DNA from: Entrophospora sp. SA101
Lineage: Eukaryota; Glomeromycota; Glomeromycetes; Entrophosporales; Entrophosporaceae
NCBI GenBank assembly: GCA_958430865.1
Contig: CAUDNR010002879.1
Span: forward strand, 65,041-82,561
Direction: 5' to 3'
DNA: 17,521 bases
The position numbers were made by a program, and so were the translations under genes. Shown here piece by piece: positions 1 to 9,155 of the stretch (positions are counted from its first letter, which is position 1; each line of letters opens with the position of its first letter). Below the pieces are notes generated by a model that worked only from the letters and a program-made list of their open reading frames with translations, was not told the DNA's origin and ran no database searches.

Positions 1-270
1 TTTAAAAAAACTTCATGTGACACGAATTTCGAATTTATTTTCACATATAGAAAAGCAGCCTCAGGGAAATGTCACACGACTATTAGTACTTATTATTATT
101 ACTAAAATCCTACCAAAAAATCCGTTGTCCGTTGAAACGCGATTTAAATCGTTGAAATGAGAATTTTTTAATTAATATTAATATAGTGCAGGACATCTAT
201 AACGGTCAATGATTATCACATGACTTTAAAAGCCTATAACTCCTTATTAAAAAAGAAAAAGAAAAAATTG

Positions 271-311
271 AACCGATAGAATTAAAGACGTAAACTTCAT
301 TTCTTTCGGTT
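271..311. repeat. Short inverted repeat (hairpin)
   Basis: AACCGATAGAA at 271-281 pairs with TTCTTTCGGTT at 301-311 with one mismatch across a 19-base loop. Its role is unknown; it could be a foldback or chance. Confidence 0.35.
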
Positions 312-355
312 TATTTTTTCATTATATTAGAAAAGTGGCTTCAAAGTTAGACCAT

Positions 356-375
356 TATATATATATATATATATA
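356..375. repeat. (AT)n microsatellite
   Basis: An uninterrupted run of AT dinucleotides, about 10 copies. Confidence 0.9.
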
Positions 376-890
376 CATTTTCTTTTTTCAACTAAAAGGC
401 AATTTTAATTATTGATCATTTATTTATGATATTGAAAACGAATAAATTACAACCATTCCATTATTATTTCATTAAAATAATACCTTTATTTGGACATAAA
501 AGTTGATCAGTGTATTAATTTGCTAACTTGCTTCAGAGTATATACAAAAAAGTTACTATGATCGATATTTCTTCCTATTGATATGATTTATTATACATTT
601 GTAAGCCTAAAACAGATATATATAAAAATGATTAATTAACTAACTTGTTAACTTTGGCCTTTATCGAATAACTGTGACTTGTGTACTAAGTAAAAAGGTT
701 CCCACGCCAAAATGCACACGTGTACATGTAATTTCAACTCTGATTTAAGACTATTGAAGGTGCCAAAAGAAATTTAATGATGCTGAATCTATATTAATTA
801 ACTTTCTGAAAAGAGAAATGAGGATCCCTTTTTTTTTGTATGTCATTATGCATTGTGGCGGAACAATTTTATTACAATAATAAAAAGGGA

Positions 891-922
<32 letters not shown>
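891..922. repeat. (ATT)n microsatellite
   Basis: About 10 ATT triplets lie 55 bases upstream of the GST start codon. Length variation here could change promoter spacing. Confidence 0.9.
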
Positions 923-976
923 CAGATATAAATTAACTCACAAATTTCCTCACATCCAAATTAACTTTTAAAAAAA

Positions 977-1726
977 ATGGGTATTAAAATTATCGGATTT
1001 GGTAAATCACCCATTACTCTTAGAGTAATTCTTACCCTTCAAGAGTTAGGTCTAGAACATGAATTTGAAGAAGCTGTTTACAATGAAATGAAATCACCTG
1101 AATTTCTTACCACAAAAAATCCATTGTAAATAATCTTTATTATTATTAAATTTTCTCGTGTTAATGTTTTCTTCAAAAATAAATTAACTATTATCATTTA
1201 TCATGGTTACATTTAATGGGGAAAAGTCCCAGTAATGATTGATGACGGTTTTACACTTTACAAATCGCGTGCAATCTGCTGTTATCTTGTAAACAAATAC
1301 CAAGGAACCAAGAATTCTACAATTTTGATTCCAAAAGATATACAAAAGGCCGCTTTGGTTGAACAATACTTATCGGTCAAAAATTTATATTTTGAAATAC
1401 CATCAACAACTATTAATTTTGAAGAAATTGTTGCTGTAAAATATATGGGTAAAGAAGCTAATGCCGAAAAGGTCAAAGAAGCAAAAGAAAAACTTGAACA
1501 GACATTGGATGTCTATGAAAAATTTCTCGAGGGAAAAGATTATTTGACTGGTGAATATTCTTTAGCCAATATTATCCATGTGCCTAATCTCTTTGCTAAT
1601 ATTCATAAAACTAGTGCTAAATATATATATTATGATGCTAAAAGACCCAATGTTATTAAATGTGTGGAAAATCTTCTTGAAACACCTACTTGGAAACAAA
1701 TAACAGCAAATCTTAATTCCGACTAA
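977..1726 (+). CDS. Glutathione S-transferase, phi/theta-like, two exons (977-1125 and 1219-1726)
   Basis: The predicted 218-residue cytosolic enzyme would conjugate glutathione to electrophiles in detoxification. Exon 1 gives the thioredoxin-fold start: beta-strand MGIKIIGFG, then KSPITLR with Ser11 at the usual catalytic serine position, then helix alpha-1. Exon 2 supplies GKVPVMIDDG (residues 51-60, with the family's cis-proline Pro54), KSRAI (65-69) and a helical C-terminal domain with DVYEKFLEGKDYLTGEYSLAN. The length matches the family. The start is the first ATG and gives the fold's beta-1 strand at once. Two conserved spots differ from the family norm: the glutathione-contact Glu-Ser pair is Lys65-Ser66, and the helix-capping SLAD box reads SLAN (Asn167). 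The intron must end in TG to keep the frame, so the gene may be intact with an unusual intron or newly damaged. An AATAAA lies 60 bases past the stop. The family call is sure; activity is not. Confidence 0.88.
1126..1218 (+). other. GST intron with GT donor and TG acceptor
   Basis: The 93-base intron begins GTAAAT directly after CCATT and is phase 2. The only boundary that rejoins the Leu-Gly-Lys-Val-Pro-Val reading is after TG at 1217-1218. The region from the donor to 1218 contains no AG in the right place. The two downstream AGs (1225-1226 and 1231-1232) leave the wrong phase. The diverged exon copy at 2924 has TAG at the matching boundary. Confidence 0.65.
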
Positions 1727-1785
1727 TATATTTTTCTTTAATATAGAATCTAATTGATATTAAAATTAACATTTTTATTGCAAAA

Positions 1786-1791
1786 AATAAA
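1786..1791 (+). terminator. Polyadenylation signal of the GST gene
   Basis: AATAAA lies 60 bases after the stop codon, at a normal distance for a fungal 3' end. Confidence 0.5.
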
Positions 1792-1844
1792 TATCAAGTT
1801 GTTTCGCTAATTCGACCAAATTTGATCAGTCAATCACTTAAAAT

Positions 1845-2027
1845 TCATTGCATTTTTTTAAATTTTTTTTTTAAAAAAAATTTATTATCACTACCACTGC
1901 TTTCTTCTTCACCAATTTCTATTCTAATTGTTTCGCCATCATCATCACTTTTATCATTTTCGGTTCCCACATTTCCATCACCATCAATTGTAATATCCAT
2001 ATTATCATTGTTGGTATTTTTGTACAT
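1845..2027 (-). CDS. Short acidic low-complexity ORF, doubtful
   Basis: This 60-codon open frame on the minus strand is rich in Asp, Glu, Asn, Ser and Gly in its first 48 residues and ends in a basic FLKKKFKKMQ stretch. It has no recognisable domain. An in-frame TGA lies ten codons upstream of the ATG, so the ORF cannot extend without splicing. The plus strand here is TCA/TCT repetitive, and the acidic composition may simply be its complement. It could be a last exon or nothing. Confidence 0.15.
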   Translation of the reverse strand: MYKNTNNDNMDITIDGDGNVGTENDKSDDDGETIRIEIGEEESSGSDNKFFLKKKFKKMQ

Positions 2028-2056
2028 TTTAATTTGTAATTTAAAACATATTCAGG

Positions 2057-2167
2057 TTTCTCTTTTTATCGTATGTAAAGGAAAAGTGGTCCAAGTCCTT
2101 TTAAAAGCAAGCTGGTGAAATAGGAGCCGAAATATCAATCTACCCAATTTTTGATTTTTATCAATAA
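2057..2167 (+). pseudogene. Possible relic exon, unidentified
   Basis: One frame reads FLFLSYVKEKWSKSF, a TAA stop at 2102, then KQAGEIGAEISIYPIFDFYQ and TAA. The composition is much more protein-like (Gly, Trp, Pro, Ala) than the surrounding AT-rich DNA. A splice-acceptor-like ATATTCAG precedes it. I do not recognise the family. Confidence 0.22.
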
Positions 2168-2923
2168 TAATAAATTGGTAAAAATTAAAAATTCTTTTTC
2201 CATGATTTGAAAAAAAATCTTGCTTTTTTTTTCATACTTGACATTGTCATACATGTCATCATATATAAGAACATGAATATCAAAAGGTGCTAAACCATAA
2301 TAGCAGGTATATCAGTAGTTAGAACAGGCTTATCACATGGTTGTTACATGGTTATCAAAAAAACCTATGCTAACAGCAAAGTATATATTTGATTCATTTT
2401 ATTATTAAGCATGCCCTTCAACAATAATGCAAAATAGCAAACAAACACAGTTGTAATATAATGTAGTTGAAAGGAAGCCAATTCTTTTAAAAAAATTCTA
2501 GACAAATTATTAAGTAGGATATCAAGAATTTTGAAAATACTGACTTATGGTGCTTGTCTATCAAACTTAGACCTCTAAGCATTTTAAAAAAATAAAACAA
2601 GCACAAAAACAATATTTAAGGTTTTTTTTTTCATTGTTTTTTGAAATAGCATTCCATGTGCAATTTAATACAATAAATAAATATCCCAATTGGAAAATGG
2701 CAATGCTATGCTCAAAAAAAAAAGAGAAGACGTTCCCATTGCCATTCTTTTCTCCGGGGGCTGTAGCATTCAAAATTTAACTATTTGCAATAAAATTCTG
2801 GTACAAGATAAATAGTTCAGTACTATCAGAAATGAGAGACTTGCAACATCAAATTAAAAAAAAAAAAAATGTTTCTCTCTAATATGCAGTGTATAACAAA
2901 AAAAAATGGAATTGAAAAATTAG
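2168..2923. other. Intergenic, no supported gene
   Basis: AT-rich sequence with homopolymer A and T runs. A short plus-strand open stretch near 2735-2860 reads FPLPFFSPGAVAFKI, a stop, then a further 28 or so sense codons. It is too weak to call. The sequence just before 2924 keeps traces of the GST intron end. Confidence 0.5.
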
Positions 2924-2993
2924 GGGGAAAGCCTCAGTAATGATTGATGATGTGTTATCTCGTAAACAAATATCAAGGAACCAAGAATTCTAT
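2924..2993 (+). pseudogene. Truncated, deleted copy of the GST exon 2 start
   Basis: This stretch repeats the beginning of GST exon 2 (GGGAAAGCCTCAGTAATG, then the ATTGATGA region, then GTAAACAAATATCAAGGAAC) at high identity. Compared with 1219-1320, a net 32 bases encoding the end of DDGFTLYKSRAIC are missing, which breaks the frame. Similarity stops near 2993. It is preceded by TAG exactly where the intact gene has TG. It is a non-functional partial duplication about 1.7 kb downstream of its parent. Confidence 0.8.
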
Positions 2994-3321
2994 AGTACAC
3001 CCATCAAATAAAAATTGACCAACTTTAAAACCTAAAAAGAAAATATTGCTTATCAAAAAATTATTGAGATGATATTTGATAGCTTTTGACTAGTTCTGCA
3101 ATCTATTGTCAAGACAATTAAAACATAATTATTGGTTCAGGAGTTATAAGCTTTTGAAAATCATGTAATTTTATAAAATTTTCCAAATTTGAAAATGTAA
3201 TTAAAAAAAAGAACAAAAAATTTCATGTGTTTTTTTTTTAAGTCAATAAATCTTGATAATAATAATTGCATTGGGTTTATGAATATAAAATAATCCCATT
3301 CAAATTTTTTTGTTTAAAGTT

Positions 3322-3777
3322 TCTCCTGAAGGACCTTTGATCTGTTGTGCTAGACATATCTTGGCAACCTGAGATGATTTTAAAGACCAAAAACCCTTAC
3401 TTGAAGAAAGAGGACATAAAGTCATCTTATATCCAAAATTTCACTGTGAGCTTAACTACATTGAAATGTATTTGGGGGCTTCCAAATAATATGTTAGACA
3501 TTATTATAATTACACATGGAAAGGTCTTCAAGAGAATGCAATGCTTTTGATTCTATATCATTGAAACAAGATTAGAAAGTATGTGGTGAAAGCCTCAAGA
3601 TTTATGTATTGTTACAGAAAAGGATTAACAGTACTACAGGCTGAATATATTGTAAAAAAATATAAGTCACATAGAAGGATTCCAGACAATGTGATAGATG
3701 AAATAGATGAATTGGGGCAGACCAGACAAAGTGAACATTGGTGTTACCAAAAATTTCAGGGTTCACTTCATTTCTAA
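3322..3777 (+). pseudogene. Decayed DDE transposase, C-terminal part (Tc1/IS630-like fungal family)
   Basis: The reading frame starting at 3322 contains ICCARHILAT, then DDFKDQKPLLEERGHKV, then ILYPKFHCELNYIEMYLGASK, and after 3565 KIRKYVVKASRFMYCYRKGL followed by KKYKSHRRIP. The HCELNxIE block carries the third catalytic acidic residue of DDE transposases, and the RFMxxYRKGL...KKYxxHRxxP tail is typical of a transposase family common in fungal genomes (family recognised from memory). The parts with the first two catalytic aspartates are missing. In-frame stops sit at 3370 (TGA), 3487 (TAA) and 3562 (TGA), and a short stretch near 3545-3565 is shifted in frame. The element is dead. No inverted repeats bounding it were found. 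Confidence 0.75.
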
Positions 3778-4278
3778 TTCATAACTTTCTAATTATTCAA
3801 TAACTTCCATACAAAATAATTGAAGTGATCAATCCAAGAATATAAGGTCACACACATACTTGGGTTCACTTTTATTGTAACCGATTTTGGTTTAGTTTGG
3901 TTTGTCAAATTTGGCTTCCCTGATTTTTGAGTTTTGACTATATTAATGTATATATATAATATATCATTTTGGTTTTTTTGTTAATTCTTGAATAATTTTC
4001 TTTAGCTTATGTTTTTGTCCTTTGATTTTATACTGAAATTCTTGAATAATTTCTTGCTGCTCATAGTTTTTTTCTTTCACCTTGACTTAAATGATTGTCT
4101 ATTTTTTATTTTGTTCATTTATGTCATATTATATATATATATATTTGTTACTTTTTGCTACTTTGTATAAGAGTTTTTGACCAAGTTGAAAATTCATGCA
4201 ATAATTGAATTGGTTCAAACAATAACAAATAATAATAATAAATGACATTAAAAACATAACAATCCTTTTTATTACCCA
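3778..4278. other. Intergenic, no gene seen
   Basis: T-rich, low-complexity sequence with GGTTT-type repeats near 3880-3910 and a short AT tract at 4131-4145. No coding pattern is visible. Confidence 0.5.
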
Positions 4279-4527
4279 TTGAAAGCTGTTGCAAAATTCA
4301 ACCAAATTAAACACTATTTTTTCATTATAATATTTTTTTACAAGTGGTTTCACTTCGTAAATAAATTTATTTCTAGGGGAAATAAATTTCCTTTATTTTC
4401 GCCTGTAAATATACACATCTTTAAACTTCCTAGGGGATGCCTTAGTGAAGATAACTATACAGATCCAAAAATATATAGAAAAGCTAGCGATGTTTTTGTT
4501 TGGGCTGTTGCCCAAAGCTTTATGTAA
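4279..4527 (+). pseudogene. Short ORF, possible relic of a kinase-like segment
   Basis: An 82-codon open frame. The first 55 residues are Phe/Ile/Lys-rich and look like translated AT-rich DNA. The last 30 residues look more like protein, with NYTDPKIYRKASDVFVWAV, which loosely resembles the Y-x-x-P-E ... SDVFSFGV part of tyrosine-kinase-like kinases (compare ESDIYSVGMLMWE in the kinase relic at 10586). The usual PE is PK here, and no further kinase blocks follow. This is a weak resemblance. Confidence 0.2.
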
Positions 4528-4592
4528 ATCATAGAAGCAGACTTTATAGGCTAAAGATGTATAAAAGTCTTCAAGTTTTAAAGTCGGTAGGA

Positions 4593-4691
4593 GGCTGGTT
4601 TCTAGTGTAAACCATAAGATTTGATCATCTGTAAAAGAAAGTTATAACTCAAGTTGGCTGGTTTCATTAGAAAACTCTAATATTTGATTCA
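4593..4691. repeat. Diverged direct repeat, period about 63
   Basis: GGCTGGTTTC begins both 4593 and 4656. Each copy runs about 35 bases and ends in a TTTGAT(C/T)CA-like stretch, with roughly two thirds of positions alike. Confidence 0.5.
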
Positions 4692-4739
4692 ACCACCACT
4701 GTGCGCTAATTTAGCCTTGGATTGTATTTTAGTTATATG

Positions 4740-5215
4740 AGATACATCAGGAAAACTAATGTTGAGTATTATATGTATAATCATCATATAAATCACATAT
4801 AATGGTCTATATGCAATTTATTCATATTTTTTTTAATATATTAAGCATATGTTATTTTATACAATGATTATATGTATAATATTTACTTATAATACTAGTA
4901 TTAGATTTATACAAATATTTTATGTATTTTTCTAAGCAAATTATACATAGGAAAATTACACAACATATTCCATGCAAAATATCATGGAGATTATTTGTAT
5001 AAAATGATTCTGCATGTGTTTGATGCAGAATATATGTATATTACAATATATGCAATTTATTCATGTATTGTTGTGTTTATTATACTTATGGTGATCTATA
5101 TGTATAATATATGTAAGTATATGTAGAATATATTATATTGATTCTTGAGCATATATTCTTGGCTGTTTGACATGCAGCATATACACATATTATACATATA
5201 GTTCTTGTAAGTTTT
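4740..5215. repeat. AT-rich repeat rich in ATATGTATAAT motifs
   Basis: The 11-mer ATATGTATAAT or its reverse complement occurs at 4771, 4870, 5098 and 5189 (reverse), with near matches between, in sequence that also carries repeated GCAATTTATTCATRT strings. The same motifs occur around 9396-9574. This is probably a decayed dispersed repeat. No coding is seen. Confidence 0.55.
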
Positions 5216-5397
5216 TACTTTCAATTGGCATCATTAACAGTTAACAAGGATGGGTAAAGTATACCCTATGCAAATGTGGGTGATCTGTGTATAACAGTTT
5301 TTTTTCCCTGTTAATTTAGATCACTAATAGATTTTTTTTTGTATTATTTTTTTTGAATAAAAAATTTAAAAAGCTTCTTTAAATCATATGCCAAATC

Positions 5398-5398
<1 letters not shown>

Positions 5399-5427
<29 letters not shown>
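5399..5427. repeat. (ATT)n microsatellite
   Basis: About nine or ten ATT triplets. Confidence 0.9.
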
Positions 5428-5428
<1 letters not shown>

Positions 5429-5563
5429 TTAGGTGAGTTTATTTATTTTTTATTTTGCACAATCAGATCATGTTATGAGAGAAAAAGTATATAAGTCACT
5501 GCTGTTCCTGGTTGGGGAGGAGTTTAAAATTAATATTTCAAATTTCAAATTTTGCAAATTATT

Positions 5564-7640
5564 TAAAAAGCTACAATTGCACCATCCATTATATTAAAAA
5601 GTCACATATTGTTGTTGTGAAGGTTTTAATGTTGATAATTTAGAATAAATTGATGTTCTTGGACTCATTCAAAAGCCAAAGTTCTAACATTCATAATACT
5701 CAAAATCACATGTTGTTATAAAGATAAATCATCCATCAATAATTTAAAAGTAGATGTCTAAATTATGAAATTTTTATAATTAGTTATTCAATAACAATTG
5801 ATTTAATCTCCACCCAAATTCAATTGATTAAAATAAAAACTTCTGTAGTTTTACCTTCTTAACCTACATATTAATATCATGTTTACATATGATTGATCTA
5901 TAAAAAATTACCTTTGATTTTTTTAAAATCTTTTGTACCCAATTGAATCCAAAAATTCAAAAATTTGCAATTTTATCAATTCTTGAGACAAGTTGATGAT
6001 CTTAGACTCATTCGAAAGCTAAAGCTCCATAATTCATTATACCAAAAAAATCATTATTGTTGTTATGTAGGCTTTAAAGATCGTAGACAATTTAAAATAT
6101 CAACAATCTACACCTAAATTACTCACATAATCAATTAATCATTATCATTTGTTTTAATCTTCATCAAAATTCAATTGATTGAAATAAACTTTGTAACCTT
6201 ACCTCCTTAATCTATATATTATGCTTATACATGATTATCATTCATTGATCTAAAAAAAATTATCTTTGATACTTTTAAACCTTTCTAACTGATCTGAATC
6301 CAAAAATTTGAAAATTTGCAATTTTACCAATTCTTAGAATAAGTTGACGATCTTAGATTCATTCGAAAGCTAAACTTCCATCATTCACCACACTAAAAAA
6401 TCATATATTATTACCATGTCTATTTTAAGATCGCCAAAAATTTAAAACATCAATAATCTATGTTTAAATTATTCATATAATCAATTAATCATTATTATTT
6501 GATTTATCTTAACCAAAATTCAATAAAAATTTTTGTGGCCTCACCTTCATAACCTACATGTTATGCTTATAGATGATTGCTGTTCATTGGTGTATAAAAA
6601 ATAAGTTTGGATTTTTTTTAAATCTATTTGTACTCAAAATTTGAAAATTTGAAAATTTGCAATTCTGCCAATTCTTGGAATAAGTTGACGATCTTAGATT
6701 CATTTGAAAGCTAATCTTCCATCATTTATCACACTAAAAAAATTGTATATTATTACCATGTCTATTTTAAAGATCGTCAAGAATTTCAAACATCAATAAT
6801 CTACACCTAAATTATTCATATAATCAATTAATCATTATTATTTGATTTAATCTTAACCAAAATTCAATAAAAAATTTTGTAGCCTCACCTTCATAACCTA
6901 CATGTTATGCTTATAAATGATTACCATTCATTGGCGTATAAAAAAATAGTACTGGATTTCTTTTAATCTATTTTGTACTCAAAAATTTGAAATTTGAAAA
7001 TTTGCAATTCTGTCAATCCTTGAGGTAAATTTATGCTCTTAGATTCATCTGAAAGCCAAATTTCCATCATTTATCATATTAAAAAATTGCATGTTTTTAT
7101 TATTTAAGTTTTAAAGATTGTTTACAATTTAAAATATAGACCTAAATTATAAAATTTTGATTCATATAATTAGTTATTCAATAACAATTGACCCAATCTT
7201 CACCCAAATTCAATTGATTGAAATAAAAGCCTTTATAAACCTTCTTAATCTACATATTATGCTCATACATGATTATCATTCATTGATCTATAAAATTTTT
7301 TTTGATCTTTTGTAGCTGACTTGCATCTAAAAATTTGCATTCTGCCAATCCTTGGAATAAGTTGACGATCTTGAACTCATTTGAAAGCTAAAGTTCTATC
7401 ATTTGTCATATTAAAAGATTGCATATTGTTATTATATAGACTTTAAAGATCGTCAACAATTTAAAATATCAACTACTCACATTAAAATTCCTTAATTTTG
7501 ATTAAATTAATAAAATACTTAACCAATTGAAATGAAAATACCACTCTATTAGGATAGTTTCCTGGTATGGTTTATGCTTATGGGTGTTTGCTGAATTATT
7601 CTTGTACTTCAGATTTGACTCATATAACAAAAAAAAAATT
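5564..7640. repeat. Tandem array of about six units of roughly 340 bases (satellite-like)
   Basis: A block of the form AAGTTGACGATCTTAGATTCATT...GAAAGCTAAA recurs with its core at 5650, 5993, 6344, 6685, 7030 and 7362, giving spacings of 343, 351, 341, 345 and 332 bases. The rest of each unit also recurs in the same order: CATCATTCA...CACTAAAAAATC, AAAGATCGTCAACAATTTAAAA, ATAATCAATTAATCATTATT, CCAAAATTCAATTGATTGAA, CCTACATATTATGCTTATA, and AAAATTTGCAATTCTGCCAA. A partial unit (about 5564-5640) starts the array, and the last unit fades out near 7640. Units look roughly 75-85% alike by eye. No frame stays open across units on the plus strand. Most units carry an internal inverted repeat (GTTGACGATCTT ... 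AAGATCGTCAAC), perfect in the last unit at 7361-7372 and 7446-7457. Confidence 0.9.
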
Positions 7641-7757
7641 AATTATTTACTGATTTGTATACTCATTTATCAATGTAGGAGTCCATTTAATCCATTAAAT
7701 TATTATTACCTTTAGCTTTCTTAGGCATAAACACACCCCATCCATAAGGCTGTTTTT

Positions 7758-7898
7758 ATGATAGTGGTAATAGTTAATCCAAAACCCACTATTCTAGTTG
7801 AATTAAAAAGATATTTATTTATTAACGGAATTCGAATTTACTATAACGCAGATCACCAAAAATTTACAACCCTCCCTATTGGCGTGATTAAATATTGA
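7758..7898 (+). CDS. Short ORF or orphan exon, unidentified
   Basis: A 46-codon ATG frame reads MIVVIVNPKPTILVELKRYL, then FINGIRIYYNADHQKF, then TTLPIGVIKY. It has mixed, non-repetitive composition unlike its AT-rich surroundings. No motif is recognised. A weak donor (GGC|GTGATT at 7884) and the acceptor-like TTTTTTATAG ending at 8082 could join it to the next exon-like stretch, but the joined frame stops after about 13 codons. It may be an old gene fragment. Confidence 0.25.
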   Translation: MIVVIVNPKPTILVELKRYLFINGIRIYYNADHQKFTTLPIGVIKY

Positions 7899-8083
7899 TA
7901 TATTTTGTTTTGTAACACAAAATAATAACAATCTTTAAAAAAAATATATATACGTTAAGAATGTGGAGGGCAATTTACATTGGAATAATAATACAACAGT
8001 ATTTATCATTGCCATTATCTTTATCATCATTGTTCACCAGTATTAATTAATGAATTATTTAATTAATTTAACTTTTTTATAGC

Positions 8084-8227
8084 GAGGCAACAAAGATTAC
8101 ATTGTTAGTTATAGAAAAAAATGACCCAGAAAATGATAGAACATACTTAGAAAATATTACATAAGAAGCTTTCCAGAAAGACAAAAACTTGTTTAAAGGA
8201 TCCAATAAAGCATTTACATGTGTATGA
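8084..8227 (+). pseudogene. Exon-like relic with one stop, unidentified
   Basis: Directly after an excellent splice-acceptor-like ACTTTTTTATAG, one frame reads EATKITLLVIEKNDPENDR, then TYLENIT, a TAA stop at 8162, and then EAFQKDKNLFKGSNKAFTCV before TGA. The composition is protein-like. I do not recognise the family. The stop and the lack of a matching upstream exon suggest decay. Confidence 0.3.
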
Positions 8228-8417
8228 GCTATAATCAATACTTTTTTTGGATTACCTATGTTTGGATGAAAGGATTATCAAATCTTTAATGGAAAATTCA
8301 CAGTAAAATGAATTTAATATATTATCTATATTTATTTTTATTAATAGAATTGAAATGATGATTGATTTTTATATTTTAAATCATTAATATTTATACAGTA
8401 ATCATCATTTTACCACT

Positions 8418-9155
8418 AACATATATCTTTATTCATGAATACTATGTTAATATCAACATTGGTAAGAAATTTATTACAATTTGAATTTATTTTCTCCAAT
8501 TATAATTATTTATTTATTATTAACACAAACCTATTTATTTTTTTAACATATATCTTAATGAATATATTAATGTTAATGTTGGTAAGAAATTTATTATGAA
8601 CAAACTATTTCATTCCATGTCATTCATCTACTAATCATTTATATTCATATTTTCTTTTATTTATATATTAATCTTTTTAACATATACATATATTTTAAGA
8701 AATTTGAATTTATTTTCTCCAATTATAACTATTTATTTATTTATTAACACAAAATCATTTCATTTACTTACTAGTGGTTTATAATTTTTTTTCTTTATTT
8801 ATTTATCTACTATTAATATAAACTATTTTGTTCCATTTCATTCATCTACTAATAATTTATTTTTATTTTTCTTTATTTATTTATCTACTAATCATTTATT
8901 TTTTTAACATTTATCTTTAATGAATATATTAATGTCAACATTGGTAAGTAATTTATTACAATTTATAATTAATTAATTATTTATTTATTTATTACTAACA
9001 AACTATTTCATTCCATGTCATTCATCTACTAATCATTTGTTTTTTTAACATATACTAATTTCAACATGGCAAGAAATTTATTACAATGAGTTGGTTATTT
9101 ATTTACTACTAACACAAACTATTTATTTATCATTTTATTTTTTAACATATATGAT
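8418..9155. repeat. Diverged tandem repeats, period about 113-126 bases
   Basis: A unit built from TTAACATATATCTTTAATG, AATATTAATGTCAACATTGG, TAAGAAATTTATTACAATTT, ATTTATTTATTAACACAAAC and CATTCATCTACTAATCATTT recurs. The TAAGAAATTT anchor lies at 8463, 8583, 8696, 8945 and 9070; the 249-base step equals two periods. The units are heavily diverged and rich in TTTA/TTAT. It is unrelated in sequence to the 340-base array. No coding is seen. Confidence 0.75.

Larger units (their letters stand above)
1..976 (+). promoter_or_regulatory. Upstream region of the GST gene, no gene seen
   Basis: No coding sequence is visible here on either strand. Possible regulatory sites are an E-box-type palindrome ACACGTGT at 716-723, a TTACTAA (Yap1-like) heptamer at 99-105, and a weak TATA-like GATATAAATT near 924-933, about 45-50 bases upstream of the start codon. 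An (ATT)n tract lies directly before that TATA-like stretch. In fungi, Yap1-type sites often control stress genes such as GSTs, but this site is about 870 bases from the ATG and such heptamers arise often by chance in AT-rich DNA. Only the general promoter position is a reasonable call. Confidence 0.4.

Noticed and set aside
99..105. A Yap1-type TTACTAA site as the GST regulator
   Set aside because: It is too far from the start codon, and such heptamers are common by chance at this base composition. It is mentioned only as a possibility.
1184..1476. Two minus-strand frames overlapping GST exon 2
   Set aside because: They lie antisense to a clear conserved protein and have no motif.
2567..2773. 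A 68-codon minus-strand frame (starts MNATAPGEKNGNGNVF)
   Set aside because: It lies over A and T runs, is rich in Phe, Ile, Asn and Lys, has no domain and no signals. Chance is likely in this composition.
5564..7640. The repeated array as a CRISPR or a repeat-protein gene
   Set aside because: The units are about 340 bases long with no short constant repeats or unique spacers, and no frame stays open across units.
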